A stretch of DNA of 33,407 nt from Bacteroidales bacterium. Its GTDB lineage: Bacteria > Bacteroidota > Bacteroidia > Bacteroidales > WCHB1-69. A model generated the notes under the pieces. That model was not told the DNA's origin. It made no database searches and was given only the letters and a program-made list of their open reading frames with translations. Location: positions 1 through 33,407 of the forward strand of contig JAFXSR010000080.1 of assembly GCA_017525505.1 (NCBI GenBank), in the 5' to 3' direction. Position numbers and translations under genes: made by a program. Shown here in pieces: positions 1 through 8,245 of the stretch (the stretch's first letter is position 1; each line of letters starts with the position of its first letter).

Positions 1-196
1 GGCCGGCCAGAACGGTTTCCACTTGGACAGCAAGGAACCCAACTGGGCAGAATTCCAGAACTTCATCATGGGCGAGGTTCGTTACAACAGCTTGCTGAAG
101 ACCTTCCCCGAAGAAGCCAAGGAACTCTTCGCCAAGACCGAGCAATTCGCGAAACTGAGATATGAGGGTTACAAGAAATTAAATGACGGAAAATAA
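1..196 (+). CDS. nifJ: Pyruvate:ferredoxin (flavodoxin) oxidoreductase, C-terminal end (partial)
   Basis: The reading frame from base 2 is open to a TAA at 194-196 and gives the last 64 residues of a protein truncated by the window edge. The peptide contains LDSKEPNWAEFQNF, EVRYNSLLKTFPEEAKELF and a final RYEGYKKL, the pattern I recall from the C-terminal tail of NifJ-type pyruvate:ferredoxin oxidoreductase in Bacteroidales. That enzyme oxidises pyruvate to acetyl-CoA and CO2 and reduces ferredoxin, and is cytoplasmic. No catalytic motif (TPP or 4Fe-4S site) lies in the visible part, so the call rests on the tail alone. A palindrome and a strong intrinsic terminator follow, so the transcript should end before the restriction locus. 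Confidence 0.72.
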   Translation, partial: AGQNGFHLDSKEPNWAEFQNFIMGEVRYNSLLKTFPEEAKELFAKTEQFAKLRYEGYKKLNDGK

Positions 197-212
197 TATC
201 ATCCGTTGACCC

Positions 213-240
213 GTAGGGGCGAATAATTATTCGCCCCTAC
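213..240. repeat. 28-bp perfect palindrome (GTAG-gene-end palindrome family)
   Basis: A perfect inverted repeat with arms GTAGGGGCGAATAA and its complement and no unpaired loop. It starts 17 bases after the stop codon of the preceding gene. It has the same length and the same GTAG...CTAC ends as the palindromes at 6736, 9929 and 24503, all at gene 3' ends. A REP-like repeat or a transcription-end element is the likely identity. Confidence 0.8.
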
Positions 241-250
241 ACACCCCCAA

Positions 251-288
251 ACCGGGCGTTAACCCATCGCGGTCGCGCCCGGTTTTTT
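251..288 (+). terminator. Rho-independent terminator after the oxidoreductase gene
   Basis: Stem ACCGGGCG (251-258) pairs with CGCCCGGT (276-283), followed directly by a run of T to 288. It lies 55 bases after the stop codon and 18 bases before the next promoter element. Confidence 0.85.
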
Positions 289-305
289 CATATTGGATTA
301 TTTTG

Positions 306-313
306 TAATTTTG
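306..313 (+). promoter_or_regulatory. Bacteroidetes-type -7 element upstream of the hsdM remnant
   Basis: TAATTTTG fits TAnnTTTG, the -7 consensus of the main sigma factor in Bacteroidetes. It is 19 bases from the ATG of the broken hsdM. No clear -33 TTTG is seen at 19-20 bases upstream. Confidence 0.5.
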
Positions 314-331
314 CGGGGTTGAAATATACTT

Positions 332-1059
332 ATGCTAACTTTATCGCAATTAGAACAATACCTTTCAAAGGCCGCTTGAATTCTAAAGGGTCCAGTAGAT
401 GCGGCAGATTTCAAGGTGTATATCTTTCCGCTATTGTTTTTCAAAAGGATTTCGGATGTTTATGACGAGGAATACAACGAAGCCCTTTCGGAAAGCGATG
501 GTGACCATGAATATGCATCAGGCGCCGAAATGCACCGCTTCATCATTCCAAAGGGTTGCCATTGGAACGATGTTCGGACCACAACCTCCAATGTGGGCAG
601 TGCCATCAAAGGGGCATTCTCGCAAATCGAGCAAGCCAATCCAAAATATTTGGCCAATATTTTCGGCGATGCGGCTTGGACCAACAAAGATAAATTGTCC
701 GATGAGCTTCTCTGCCGCTTTGCCGTATGCAGAAGCCAGCCAACCGTCGCGGCAAGATTCTCTTTATCAACGCTGTGGACGAAGTAAGGCGCGACAAAAC
801 CATCAGTATGCTCGAAGAGAAGCATATCGATAAGATTTTCAAGGCATACAAAGAGTACAAGGACATCCTCGGTTTTGCCAAAGTGGTGAGCAACGAACAA
901 ATTCTGGAGAACGGTGCCACGCTCAACATATCGCAATATGTGTCGCGCTTGGAAGTGAAAGATGATGCGCCGAAACAATCTTTCGGGGAGTTGATGGAAG
1001 AATGGCAGGAGAATCGTGTAGAATTATATGAAGGAATTAACAGGATATTAGATGATTAG
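332..1059 (+). pseudogene. hsdM: Type I restriction-modification DNA methyltransferase subunit HsdM, broken
   Basis: From ATG 332 the frame reads MLTLSQLEQYLSKAA, then an in-frame TGA at 377-379, then continues in the same frame as ILKGPVDAADFK, FPLLFFKRISDVYDEEY and WTNKDKLSDELL. This is the N-terminal four-helix domain of HsdM. Near 715-730 the match jumps, with a change of frame, to the extreme C-terminus of HsdM (PANRRGKILFINAVDEV ... LNISQYVSRLE, stop 1057-1059). HsdM is normally about 500 residues. Here roughly 240 codons remain, and the whole SAM-binding and NPPF catalytic domain is gone. The early stop may be a Trp or Asp codon turned to TGA. Such a protein cannot methylate DNA. No hsdS gene is present downstream, where an AAA ATPase begins instead. 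The family call is firm; the exact junction base is not. Confidence 0.88.
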
Positions 1060-1081
1060 ATTTAAAATTCTCGACAATTCA

Positions 1082-1112
1082 TTTGTGCTTTTGCCAATAA
1101 TTTGTATCTTTG
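1082..1112 (+). promoter_or_regulatory. Promoter of the first AAA/DUF4143 ATPase gene
   Basis: TTTG at 1082-1085, 19 bases of spacer, then TATCTTTG at 1105-1112: a full match to the Bacteroidetes -33/-7 promoter. It shows that the ATPase gene is transcribed independently of the dead hsdM. The start codon is 21 bases after the -7 box, so the leader is short. Confidence 0.75.
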
Positions 1113-1125
1113 CAATCGAAAAAAA

Positions 1126-1139
1126 TGGCATAAATGCCA
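1126..1139 (+). promoter_or_regulatory. Inverted repeat across the ATPase start codon
   Basis: TGGCAT-AA-ATGCCA is a perfect 6-bp inverted repeat with a 2-base centre. Its right arm includes the ATG at 1134-1136 and it sits just after the expected transcription start. It could be a repressor operator or a leader hairpin that hides the start codon. Short palindromes also arise by chance. Confidence 0.35.
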
Positions 1140-2405
1140 AAAACATCTAAAGCAATGTATACACGAAAGAATTATTTGAAACAGCTGGAAGACAGTGAAG
1201 GAAACGGTCTTGTGAAGGTCATTACCGGTATTCGCCGTGCAGGGAAATCGGTGCTGCTTTCAGAATTGTTTCACAAGCATCTCTTGGATCACGGTATAGA
1301 TGAGAGCCAAATTATAGACATCGCTCTCGATGACAGGGAGTATGCAGAGTTTCTGAATCCCGATGTATTCCTCTCATACGTAAAATCCCGCATTCGTAAT
1401 GGTGAACGCAATTACATCTTGATTGATGAGGTGCAGATGATGGACGATTTTGTAAGTGTACTGCTCAGCCTGCTTCACAAGCCAAACTGCGACATCTATG
1501 TAACGGGAAGCAATTCACGTTTCCTTTCCACCGATATTGCCACGGAATTCCGCGGCAGGTCGCAGGAAATCCATGTTTGGCCACTTTCCTTTTCCGAATT
1601 CATGGAAAACCATCAGGGCAGCGAGCGTGAAGCGTGGAAAGAGTATATCGAATTTGGCGGATTGCCCCAACTGGCCTCTTTCAAAACCCGACAGCAAAAA
1701 ACAGACTACCTGACCAACCTGTTGCACACCGTGTATGTCAGAGATCTTGTTGAACGGAACAAATTGCCCAACGACAAGGGCCTGACCGACCTCATTCGCA
1801 TTTTGGCATCTATCATCGGAGCCCCATGTAATCCGCTGAAAATATCCAAGACCTTTGACAGCGTGCTGCACCAGAAAATAACGGACGACACTGTTTCGAG
1901 ATACCTCCTTTATTTGCAAGAGTCATTCCTTATTCATCCCGCGCTGCGCTACGATGTAAAAGGAAGGAAATACATTGGAACGGAGACAAAATACTATTTC
2001 AGTGACATAGGACTACGGAACAGCATATTGGATTTCAGGCAGATAGAAGAAAACCACAGCATGGAGAATGTGATTTATGCAGAATTGCGGCGACGAGGCT
2101 TTATGGTGGATGTGGGCAGGGTGGAAACCCGTGAGATTGACACGGCTGGCCGTCAAGTGCGGAAGAAACTGGAAGTGGATTTTGTTGCCAACCAAGGGAG
2201 CCAGCGCTATTATATACAGTCTGCTTACAAAATGTATGATGAAGAGAAAATCAAGCAAGAGAAAAGCTCGTTGAAACTCATACCGGACTCGTTTAAGAAG
2301 ATCATCATCGAAGAAGAGGACATTGTACCCTATCACGACAATGACGGTTTTGTGCGCATGGGCCTGCTGGATTTCCTGCTTCGGCCAGACATTTTAAGTT
2401 TTTGA
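1134..2405 (+). CDS. AAA (AAA_14) ATPase with C-terminal DUF4143 domain, intact copy 1
   Basis: A 423-residue cytoplasmic protein. Walker A is GIRRAGKS at residues 32-39, Walker B is ILIDE at 95-99, and a sensor-like TGSNS follows at 124-128. The C-terminal third is DUF4143-like and carries KLEVDFVANQ near residue 340. DUF4143 ends are related to the PD-(D/E)xK fold, but here the expected following ExK strand reads YYIQSAYK, so the nuclease-like signature is not kept. The biological role of these very common Bacteroidetes ATPases is not known. ATG 1134 is chosen because it directly follows the promoter; Met8 is an alternative. The gene lies where hsdS would be expected in a type I locus and is followed 50 bases later by a rhuM-like gene. 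It resembles the broken copy at 3478 and, more distantly, the copy at 28153. Confidence 0.88.
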   Translation: MPKTSKAMYTRKNYLKQLEDSEGNGLVKVITGIRRAGKSVLLSELFHKHLLDHGIDESQIIDIALDDREYAEFLNPDVFLSYVKSRIRNGERNYILIDEVQMMDDFVSVLLSLLHKPNCDIYVTGSNSRFLSTDIATEFRGRSQEIHVWPLSFSEFMENHQGSEREAWKEYIEFGGLPQLASFKTRQQKTDYLTNLLHTVYVRDLVERNKLPNDKGLTDLIRILASIIGAPCNPLKISKTFDSVLHQKITDDTVSRYLLYLQESFLIHPALRYDVKGRKYIGTETKYYFSDIGLRNSILDFRQIEENHSMENVIYAELRRRGFMVDVGRVETREIDTAGRQVRKKLEVDFVANQGSQRYYIQSAYKMYDEEKIKQEKSSLKLIPDSFKKIIIEEEDIVPYHDNDGFVRMGLLDFLLRPDILSF

Positions 2406-2455
2406 GACGCGTGAAAAGACACAATGTGAGATTATTATTTGACAAAAAATCACTC

Positions 2456-3481
2456 ATGGACACAAATAAACAAAACACCGGCGACATCATCATCTATCAG
2501 ACCGAAGACGGTTTGACGAAGATCAATGTGAAATTGGACAATGAAACGGTTTGGCTTAACCAACAGCAGATGGCAGAGCTATACCAAAGTTCTAGATCCA
2601 ATGTGGTAGAACACATCAAACACATTTACGAAGAAGGTGAACTAAGCGCTGAGGCAACTTGTCGGAATTTACGACAGGTTCGGTTGGAAGGGAACAGAGA
2701 GGTGAGCAGGGAGCAGCCTTTTTACAATCTCGATATGATTATTTCGCTTGGCTACCGCATTAAATCGGCTATTGCCACCCGTTTTCGCATTTGGGCTACG
2801 CAGCGGTTGAAGGAGTATATGATTAAAGGGTTTGCGATGGATGACGAGCGGCTGAAAGGCAACGGCGGCGGTAATTATTGGAAAGAACTGCTTGACCGCA
2901 TCCGCGACATCCGTTCATCGGAAAAAGTGTTGTATCGCCAAGTACTTGACCTATACGCCACCAGTGTGGATTATGATCCCAAGAGTGATGAATCCATCAT
3001 GTTCTTCAAGATGGTGCAGAACAAACTGCATTATGCAGCACACGGACATACCGCAGCCGAAGTCATCTACGAGCGCGCCGATGCCGACAAGCCTTTTATG
3101 GGACTGACCACCTTTTCGGGTGAGCTGCCTGCGTTGAAAGACATTGGCATTGCCAAAAACTATCTGAGCGAAAACGAATTGAAGATTTTGAACAACCTCG
3201 TTTCGGGTTATTTCGATTTGGCCGAAATCAATGCGTTGGAGCACAAGCCCATGTACATGAGCGACTATATACACCAGTTGGATTCGGTGCTCACTTCCGG
3301 CAACCGACCGTTGCTCGAAGGTGCAGGCTCTGTAAGCCATGCACAAGCCTTGGAGAAAGCCACAACCGAATACCGCAAATATCAAAGCAACACCCTCTCG
3401 CCTGTGGAAGAGGCCTATTTGGAAACCGTAAAGGAGACTGCCAAGTTGGTGAAGAAGAACGCTAAAAGCAAGAAGCAATGA
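2456..3481 (+). CDS. rhuM: RhuM family protein (virulence RhuM / Fic-DOC-associated)
   Basis: A 341-residue protein. The start at ATG 2456 gives MDTNKQNTGDIIIYQ, typical of RhuM-like proteins; an upstream ATG at 2402 would add 18 unrelated residues and overlap the ATPase stop. The N-terminal half has the family pattern VWLNQQQMAELYQSSRSNVVEHIKHI, a winged-helix-like segment, and YNLDMIISLGYRIKSAIATRFRIWA. The C-terminal half has GLTTFSGELPALKDIGIAKNYL and NALEHKPMYMSDYI. First named in a Salmonella pathogenicity island, the family is often found next to type I restriction genes. Its biochemical function is unknown. It is full length with no visible defect although the hsd genes around it are broken. 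Its stop overlaps the next start (ATGA at 3478-3481), suggesting translational coupling. Confidence 0.87.
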   Translation: MDTNKQNTGDIIIYQTEDGLTKINVKLDNETVWLNQQQMAELYQSSRSNVVEHIKHIYEEGELSAEATCRNLRQVRLEGNREVSREQPFYNLDMIISLGYRIKSAIATRFRIWATQRLKEYMIKGFAMDDERLKGNGGGNYWKELLDRIRDIRSSEKVLYRQVLDLYATSVDYDPKSDESIMFFKMVQNKLHYAAHGHTAAEVIYERADADKPFMGLTTFSGELPALKDIGIAKNYLSENELKILNNLVSGYFDLAEINALEHKPMYMSDYIHQLDSVLTSGNRPLLEGAGSVSHAQALEKATTEYRKYQSNTLSPVEEAYLETVKETAKLVKKNAKSKKQ

Positions 3482-4608
3482 ACGAACTAGTCATAGATAA
3501 AAACGAATGGAATATGGACAAGCAACAGCAGATACTTATCGAACGCAAGCAATACATGCAGCAACTCCGTGACTTGAAAGATCAAAACATCATCAAAGTC
3601 ATATCAGGAGTTCGGCGGTGCGGAAAATCGACTTTGCTGATGATGTTTGCTGATGAATTGATTCGCGGTGGCGTTCAAGAGGAACAGATCCAAATCCTCA
3701 ATTTTGAAGACTTGGATACGCTGGCCATTGGGGATATCTACCAGATACACTCTTACATCAAGGATCGTCTGGTTGCTGACAAACCCAATTACATCTTCTT
3801 AGATTAAATCCAAAACATCAAGGACTTTCAACGTCTTGTCGATAGCCTCTATATCAAACCCAATGTGGATGTTTACATCACTGGTTCCAATGCGTATCTG
3901 CTTTCGGGTGAATTAGCAACTCTGCTCACAGGTCGTTACGTGGAAATCAACCTTCTACCATTGCAATTCTCTGAATACCATAATTTTATCTTATCAAAAT
4001 CGCCAAACTTGTCAAAAATGGAAACTTTGGCGAATTTTCTGCATTTCGGAGGCATCCCCGAATACCACAAACAGTTGATGGTTAGCGAAAAGCAGGCCGA
4101 CCTCTTTGCTGATAGCATATTGAGAACTATTGTTGAGAAAGACATTTTCCAACGGCTGAACATCACCAATAAACATGACTTCAACAAAATCCTCGACTTT
4201 ATCCTCGATTCTGTTGGATCGTATGTGTCTCCACGTTCTATATCCGACACATTGAGGTCACACGGTACGGTTGTGGACAAGCAGACCGTTGCCAAATATT
4301 TGGATGCACTTTGCGAAGCTTATTTGGTATACAAGGTACCGCGTTTTGAGATAAAGGGAAAGGGATTGTTGCAAACACTGAACAAATATTATGTTGTCGA
4401 TCCAATCTTTGCCAAGGTTCGACTGAAAAAAGCGATGTTGAAAGACCGTTCCCATTGGTTGGAGAATATGGTATATTTGGAATTGGTCAGACGAAACAAG
4501 GAAGTATTCATTGGCAAAAGAGACAACCTTGAAGTGGACTTTGTAGTGGCTGACCACGAAGATTACACATCCTACTATCAAGTTGCTTGGACAACCGAGG
4601 ATTCCATG
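3478..4608 (+). pseudogene. AAA/DUF4143 ATPase, copy 2, with a stop codon in Walker B and truncated 3' end
   Basis: The frame starts at ATG 3478 (alternative Met13 at 3514). Walker A is GVRRCGKS at residues 44-51. At codon 110 the Walker B region reads NYIFLD, then TAA (3805-3807), then IQNIKDFQRLV in the same frame. The family has FLDEIQ here, so a single GAA-to-TAA change replaces the catalytic glutamate with a stop. After the stop the frame stays open and shows DVYITGSNAYLLSGELATLL and the DUF4143 part, with LEVDFVVADHED at about 4530-4565. Around base 4600, after QVAWTTEDSM, homology to this family ends and HsdR begins in frame. The last few tens of residues of the ATPase are therefore missing. 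The 109-residue product before the stop has Walker A only. Confidence 0.85.
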
Positions 4609-6552
4609 GTCGATCGCATCAACTTGGATTCGCAGACGCAGAATGTCTTCAAGGAGGCACCCAACGTGATGCCCACCGAGGATATCGACACACTGAACAA
4701 GTTTTTGGAGAACGACGCCCGCTATATCATCATCACCACCATCTTCAAGTTCAAGGACGCCAAGCCCAACATCAACCGCCGCGACAACATCATCGTGATG
4801 GTCGATGAAGCCCACCGCACGCAGGAGGGCGACCTCGGTCAGCGTATGCGCGCCGCCTTGCCCAACGCCTTCTTCTTCGGCCTCACGGGAACACCCATCA
4901 ACAAGTCGGAGCACAACACCTTCTGGACCTTCGGCGCATTGGAAGACCAAGGCGGTTACATGAGCCGTTACTCGTTTGAAGACGCTTTGCACGACAATAC
5001 CATCCTGCCCTTGCACTTCGAGCCGTGCCTGCTCGACATCCACATCGACCGCGATGCCGTGGACGAGGAGTTTGAGCGCCTCTCCAACGAGTTGGGCGAG
5101 GATGCCAAAATCACCTTGAGCAGCAAGGCCGCCAAGATGCTGGAGTTTTTGAAATCGCCCGAACGCATCCAGATTGTCTGCAAAGATATTGCCGAGCATT
5201 ACCGCAACAAGGTGGAGCCGCAAGGTTTCAAGGCGATGATTGTCACGCCCGACCGCGAGGCCTGCCATCTCTACAAGATGGAGCTGAACAATTACTTCCC
5301 CGATTCCGCCTCGGCAGTGGTCATCTCCACTTCGGGCAAAGGCGAGGACGAGCTGAAACGGCTCTACAGCCTCACCAAAGACGAGCAGGAAAAGGTGATT
5401 GAGAAATTCAACAAATCCGATTCAGAACTCAAGTTCTTGATTGTCACTGCCAAGCTGCTCACAGGCTTCGACTCGCCCATCCTGCAGACCATGTATTTGG
5501 ACAAGTCGCTGAAAGACCACACCTTGCTGCAAGCCATCTGCCGCACCAACCGCAAGTTCCCCAACAAGACCTTCGGTCGCATAGTGGATTACTTCGGCGT
5601 GTTCGACGATGCCGCCAAGGCTTTGGAGTTCGACGAGGATGTGATGAAGAAAGTCATCACCAACCTCAATGATTTGATTGGCGAGCTGCCGCAAGCTATG
5701 GCTGACGCCCTGTCACACTTCGATGGCGTTGACCGCACCGTTGACGGCTTCGACGGGCTGCAGGCCGTGCAGGAAGCCATCAACACCAACGAAAAACGCG
5801 ATGCTTTTGCCGCCGACTATCGCCGCTTGTCCAACATCTGGGAATCCCTTTCCCCCGACCCCGCCTTGGAACCCTATCGTGCGGATTACAAATGGCTGTC
5901 GAATGTGTATCAGTCCGTCAAACCTTCCGGTCCAGATGCTTTGGGCAAGCTGATTTGGCTCTCGTTGGGCGCACAGACCAAGAAAATCATGTACGAGAAC
6001 ATCCACGTATCAGGCATCCACACCGATATGGAAGAGGTGATTCTGGATGAGACCATGGTTTCGGCATTGATGGGCAACAAGGATATGAAAGCCGCCAAGA
6101 AGATGGAGCGAGAACTCATCAAGCGTTTCAAGAAACATGCCGACAAGCCCAAGTTTATCGAATTGAGCAAACGTTTGGAGGCATTACGTGACAAAGCCGA
6201 GCAAGGCTTGATTTCGAGCATCGAGTTTATCAAGGAGCTATGCCAGATTGCCCGCGAAACCTTGCAAGCCGAAAAGCAGGAAGCCGAAGTGGAAGTCCGC
6301 AAGACTGGCAAGGAAGCCTTAACCGAGCTGTTCTTGGAGTTACGGACAGAAGACACGCCCGCCGTCGTTGACCGCATCGTAGCCGGCATTGACAGCATCG
6401 TGAAAGTGGTGCGTTTCCCCGGCTGGCAGACCACCAACGCTGGCGAACGCGAGGTGCAGAAAGCCTTGCGCAAAACGCTGTTGAAGTATAAGTTACACAA
6501 GGAGAAGGCGTTGTTCCAGAAGGCGTATATGTATATCAGGGAGTATTATTGA
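4609..6552 (+). pseudogene. hsdR: Type I restriction endonuclease HsdR, N-terminal half lost, fused to the ATPase remnant
   Basis: From VDRINLDSQTQN the frame is HsdR. It has the superfamily 2 motif II VDEAH at 4801-4815, motif III GLTGTP, motif V-like LIVTAKLLTGFDSPILQ, motif VI LLQAICRTNR, and the long C-terminal helical region to TAA/TGA at 6550-6552. HsdR usually has about 1000 residues; about 648 codons remain. Missing are the PD-(D/E)xK nuclease domain and motif I (Walker A), so it can neither cut nor translocate DNA. It has no start of its own and is in frame with the ATPase remnant, open from just after 3807 to 6552. The HsdR part is visibly richer in G and C at third positions than the ATPase part, in line with two origins. 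The C-terminal helicase frame is otherwise undamaged, so the fusion may be recent. Confidence 0.88.
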
Positions 6553-6596
6553 TACGATAATACCAATAAACAATTGTAAGAATATAAACTTACACT

Positions 6597-6716
6597 ATGT
6601 CAAAAGCACAATCAAAGAAGCATCTTGTCCCGCCACAATATCACAGCAAGGTTGACGAGGCGGATGCGTTGGGCGAAGCACAATACTACGCCCTGCATCC
6701 AGACCTCAAACATTAG
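6597..6716 (+). CDS. Possible small protein of 39 residues
   Basis: ATG 6597 to TAG 6714-6716, beginning MSKAQSKKHLVPPQYHSKVD and ending YALHPDLKH. It follows the hsdR remnant by 44 bases on the same strand. I recognise no family. The composition is protein-like (charged N-terminus, no low complexity), but there is no promoter or clear ribosome binding site. It may be the broken start of a longer gene or a chance frame. Confidence 0.25.
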   Translation: MSKAQSKKHLVPPQYHSKVDEADALGEAQYYALHPDLKH

Positions 6717-6735
6717 TAGATGCGTACGCAACCCC

Positions 6736-6763
6736 GTAGAGACGCGCCATGGCACGTCTCTAC
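6736..6763. repeat. 28-bp palindrome between convergent genes
   Basis: Arms GTAGAGACGCGCCA and TGGCACGTCTCTAC pair with one mismatch. It has the same length and ends as the elements at 213, 9929 and 24503. Its right end contains the TAG stop codon (6760-6762, minus strand) of the neighbouring gene, so the palindrome overlaps coding sequence by three bases. It probably acts as a shared transcription end for hsdR (plus) and the DUF1186-like gene (minus). Confidence 0.75.
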
Positions 6764-8229
6764 TTCCCCCACGTCCTCTTCATGTCGGCGAAACGCTCGT
6801 AAATGTCGAGAATGCATTCTTCAGGCCGACCGGCGTGGCGCGGGTCAACAATGAAACGGCACACTTCGTCATAATCACCGCAAGACCCGAGGTTAACCAA
6901 CCCCGTGTCGAACATCTTCTTAATGTCGGGCAACAGCTCACTGGCCTGCAAATCAATCACATCATGAAGAATCATGCCTGCAAGAACGTTGTCAAACCAT
7001 TGCGTGTCTGGCAGTTTCTTGGTGGCGAAACGGATTACCTCCCGGTACCATTCGATAATCGTGTCACGACGACTTGGCTGGTGCAGCGCGATTTGGGTGA
7101 CAGCTGGGAACACACGATATTTGGAGAACGTGTCAAGCCCTTCCTCTTTCACAAAGTTCATCAATTTGTTCAACCTGTTCTGCCCCAGCAAGTAAATCGT
7201 TGGGGTGAAGTATTGATTTCCTGCATCGCCGAAATGATTCACGTAAAAGTCGCTGTCTTGGCGCAGCAGCTCAAGCACCACGTCAAGACTGCTGTCCGCG
7301 TTGCCCACCTCGCCCAGCAGCATAACGGAATTGCCGATAATGCCTGTGAATCCATCTTTTTCGTAATCATCGGGAATGCCTTCGCAAGTTAACCCGATGT
7401 GATATAGGATAATCCGCTCCAAATTTTCGCGCACGAGGTCATACGGCAACTGCAAAATGCGGTTTATGAGATTTTCTTTCAGATAGACGCTGTTTTCGGG
7501 ACTATGCAACTCTCCATAGAACCAATCGGGTGTGGTAAGTTCAAGCTTTTCGGGATATTTCGGGTGCTGGTAGGTGTACTCGGTATTGGGTCCATACGTT
7601 TTGAATAATGGGCTGTCTTCAATATGGGCAAGCCGTTCCATTATCGTCTCCTCATCCATATCGGGCATGTCGTATTTCCCGTCCTCAATGACGAATTTCA
7701 CATCGCCTCCCAAATTTGCCTTCAGTGTCGGAAGGTAACGGTTGGCCTCTTGCACCGTATGGCACACCAGAAAGTGCTGTCCGTCTTTGCCGAACTCGTA
7801 TTCGATAAGCGGGATGTCATCGGTATCTTCCTCCAGCATGTATTGTGTCAGTTGGAAACTCTTGTCTGGCTTTATCCCACCTTCTTCCGCAAATGCAATG
7901 GCTCCGTATATCCAGTTGTGGGCCTCTTCGTAGCTGCACTCACGCATTTTATGACGATAAAACACTAACTCCTGAACCTCCTCTTCTTCCATTCTCAACC
8001 GATAGCCAGAGTCTATTACTCCCAAACAGTAGATGTCCACGAGATAGAATCCTATGCTGACTTTCCCGCCGGTATGGAGTCTGGTGACGAAAACAGCTCC
8101 CTCACCGCACTCTTCGATGTCTTCGGAAATGTAGCACTTGCCGATTTCCAAAGTTCTTGCCTTCTGTTTCAGATATTGTTCCGGGGATAGGAATTGTTGC
8201 CCGCCCTGTTTCTTCTTCTTTTGCGCCAT
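6760..8229 (-). CDS. DUF1186-like conserved protein, unknown function
   Basis: 489 residues from the ATG at 8227-8229 (MAQKKKKQGGQQFLSPEQYL). An upstream in-frame extension would run into the previous gene and is not used. The N-terminal domain has GKCYI, VTRLHTGGKVSIGFYLVDIYCLGVIDS and EEAHNWIYGAIAFAEEGG. A middle linker is acidic. The C-terminal domain (VMLLGEVGNADSSLDVVLELLRQDSDF ... AVTQIALHQP, split here across helices) looks like an alpha-helical repeat of the DUF1186 type. There is no signal peptide or membrane segment, so it is cytoplasmic. It starts 16 bases after the stop of the upstream small secreted protein on the same strand and is likely cotranscribed with it. No reaction can be assigned; the DUF name is from memory of the family pattern. 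Confidence 0.7.
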   Translation of the reverse strand: MAQKKKKQGGQQFLSPEQYLKQKARTLEIGKCYISEDIEECGEGAVFVTRLHTGGKVSIGFYLVDIYCLGVIDSGYRLRMEEEEVQELVFYRHKMRECSYEEAHNWIYGAIAFAEEGGIKPDKSFQLTQYMLEEDTDDIPLIEYEFGKDGQHFLVCHTVQEANRYLPTLKANLGGDVKFVIEDGKYDMPDMDEETIMERLAHIEDSPLFKTYGPNTEYTYQHPKYPEKLELTTPDWFYGELHSPENSVYLKENLINRILQLPYDLVRENLERIILYHIGLTCEGIPDDYEKDGFTGIIGNSVMLLGEVGNADSSLDVVLELLRQDSDFYVNHFGDAGNQYFTPTIYLLGQNRLNKLMNFVKEEGLDTFSKYRVFPAVTQIALHQPSRRDTIIEWYREVIRFATKKLPDTQWFDNVLAGMILHDVIDLQASELLPDIKKMFDTGLVNLGSCGDYDEVCRFIVDPRHAGRPEECILDIYERFADMKRTWGK

Positions 8230-8245
8230 AAATTCAGAACTGTTT

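Noticed and set aside
377..3807. Recoding of TGA/TAA as sense codons in hsdM and in the second ATPase
   Set aside because: Other genes in the window use TGA and TAA as normal stops, two different stop codons are involved, and the same genes carry deletions; decay explains them better. No selenocysteine context is seen.
1134..4608. Insertion sequence or transposon carrying the ATPase genes
   Set aside because: No transposase, terminal inverted repeats or target duplications are visible around the ATPase-rhuM-ATPase block.
4258..5268. 336-codon minus-strand open frame opposite the ATPase/HsdR chimera
   Set aside because: It is a shadow of the GC-rich coding strand; it has repetitive Val/Gly/His composition and no known motif.
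3478..6552. A genuine, working new ATPase-helicase fusion protein
   Set aside because: The TAA in Walker B separates Walker A from the rest, and no promoter or good start is seen after it; functional fusion cannot be claimed, so it is listed as a pseudogene and as a finding.
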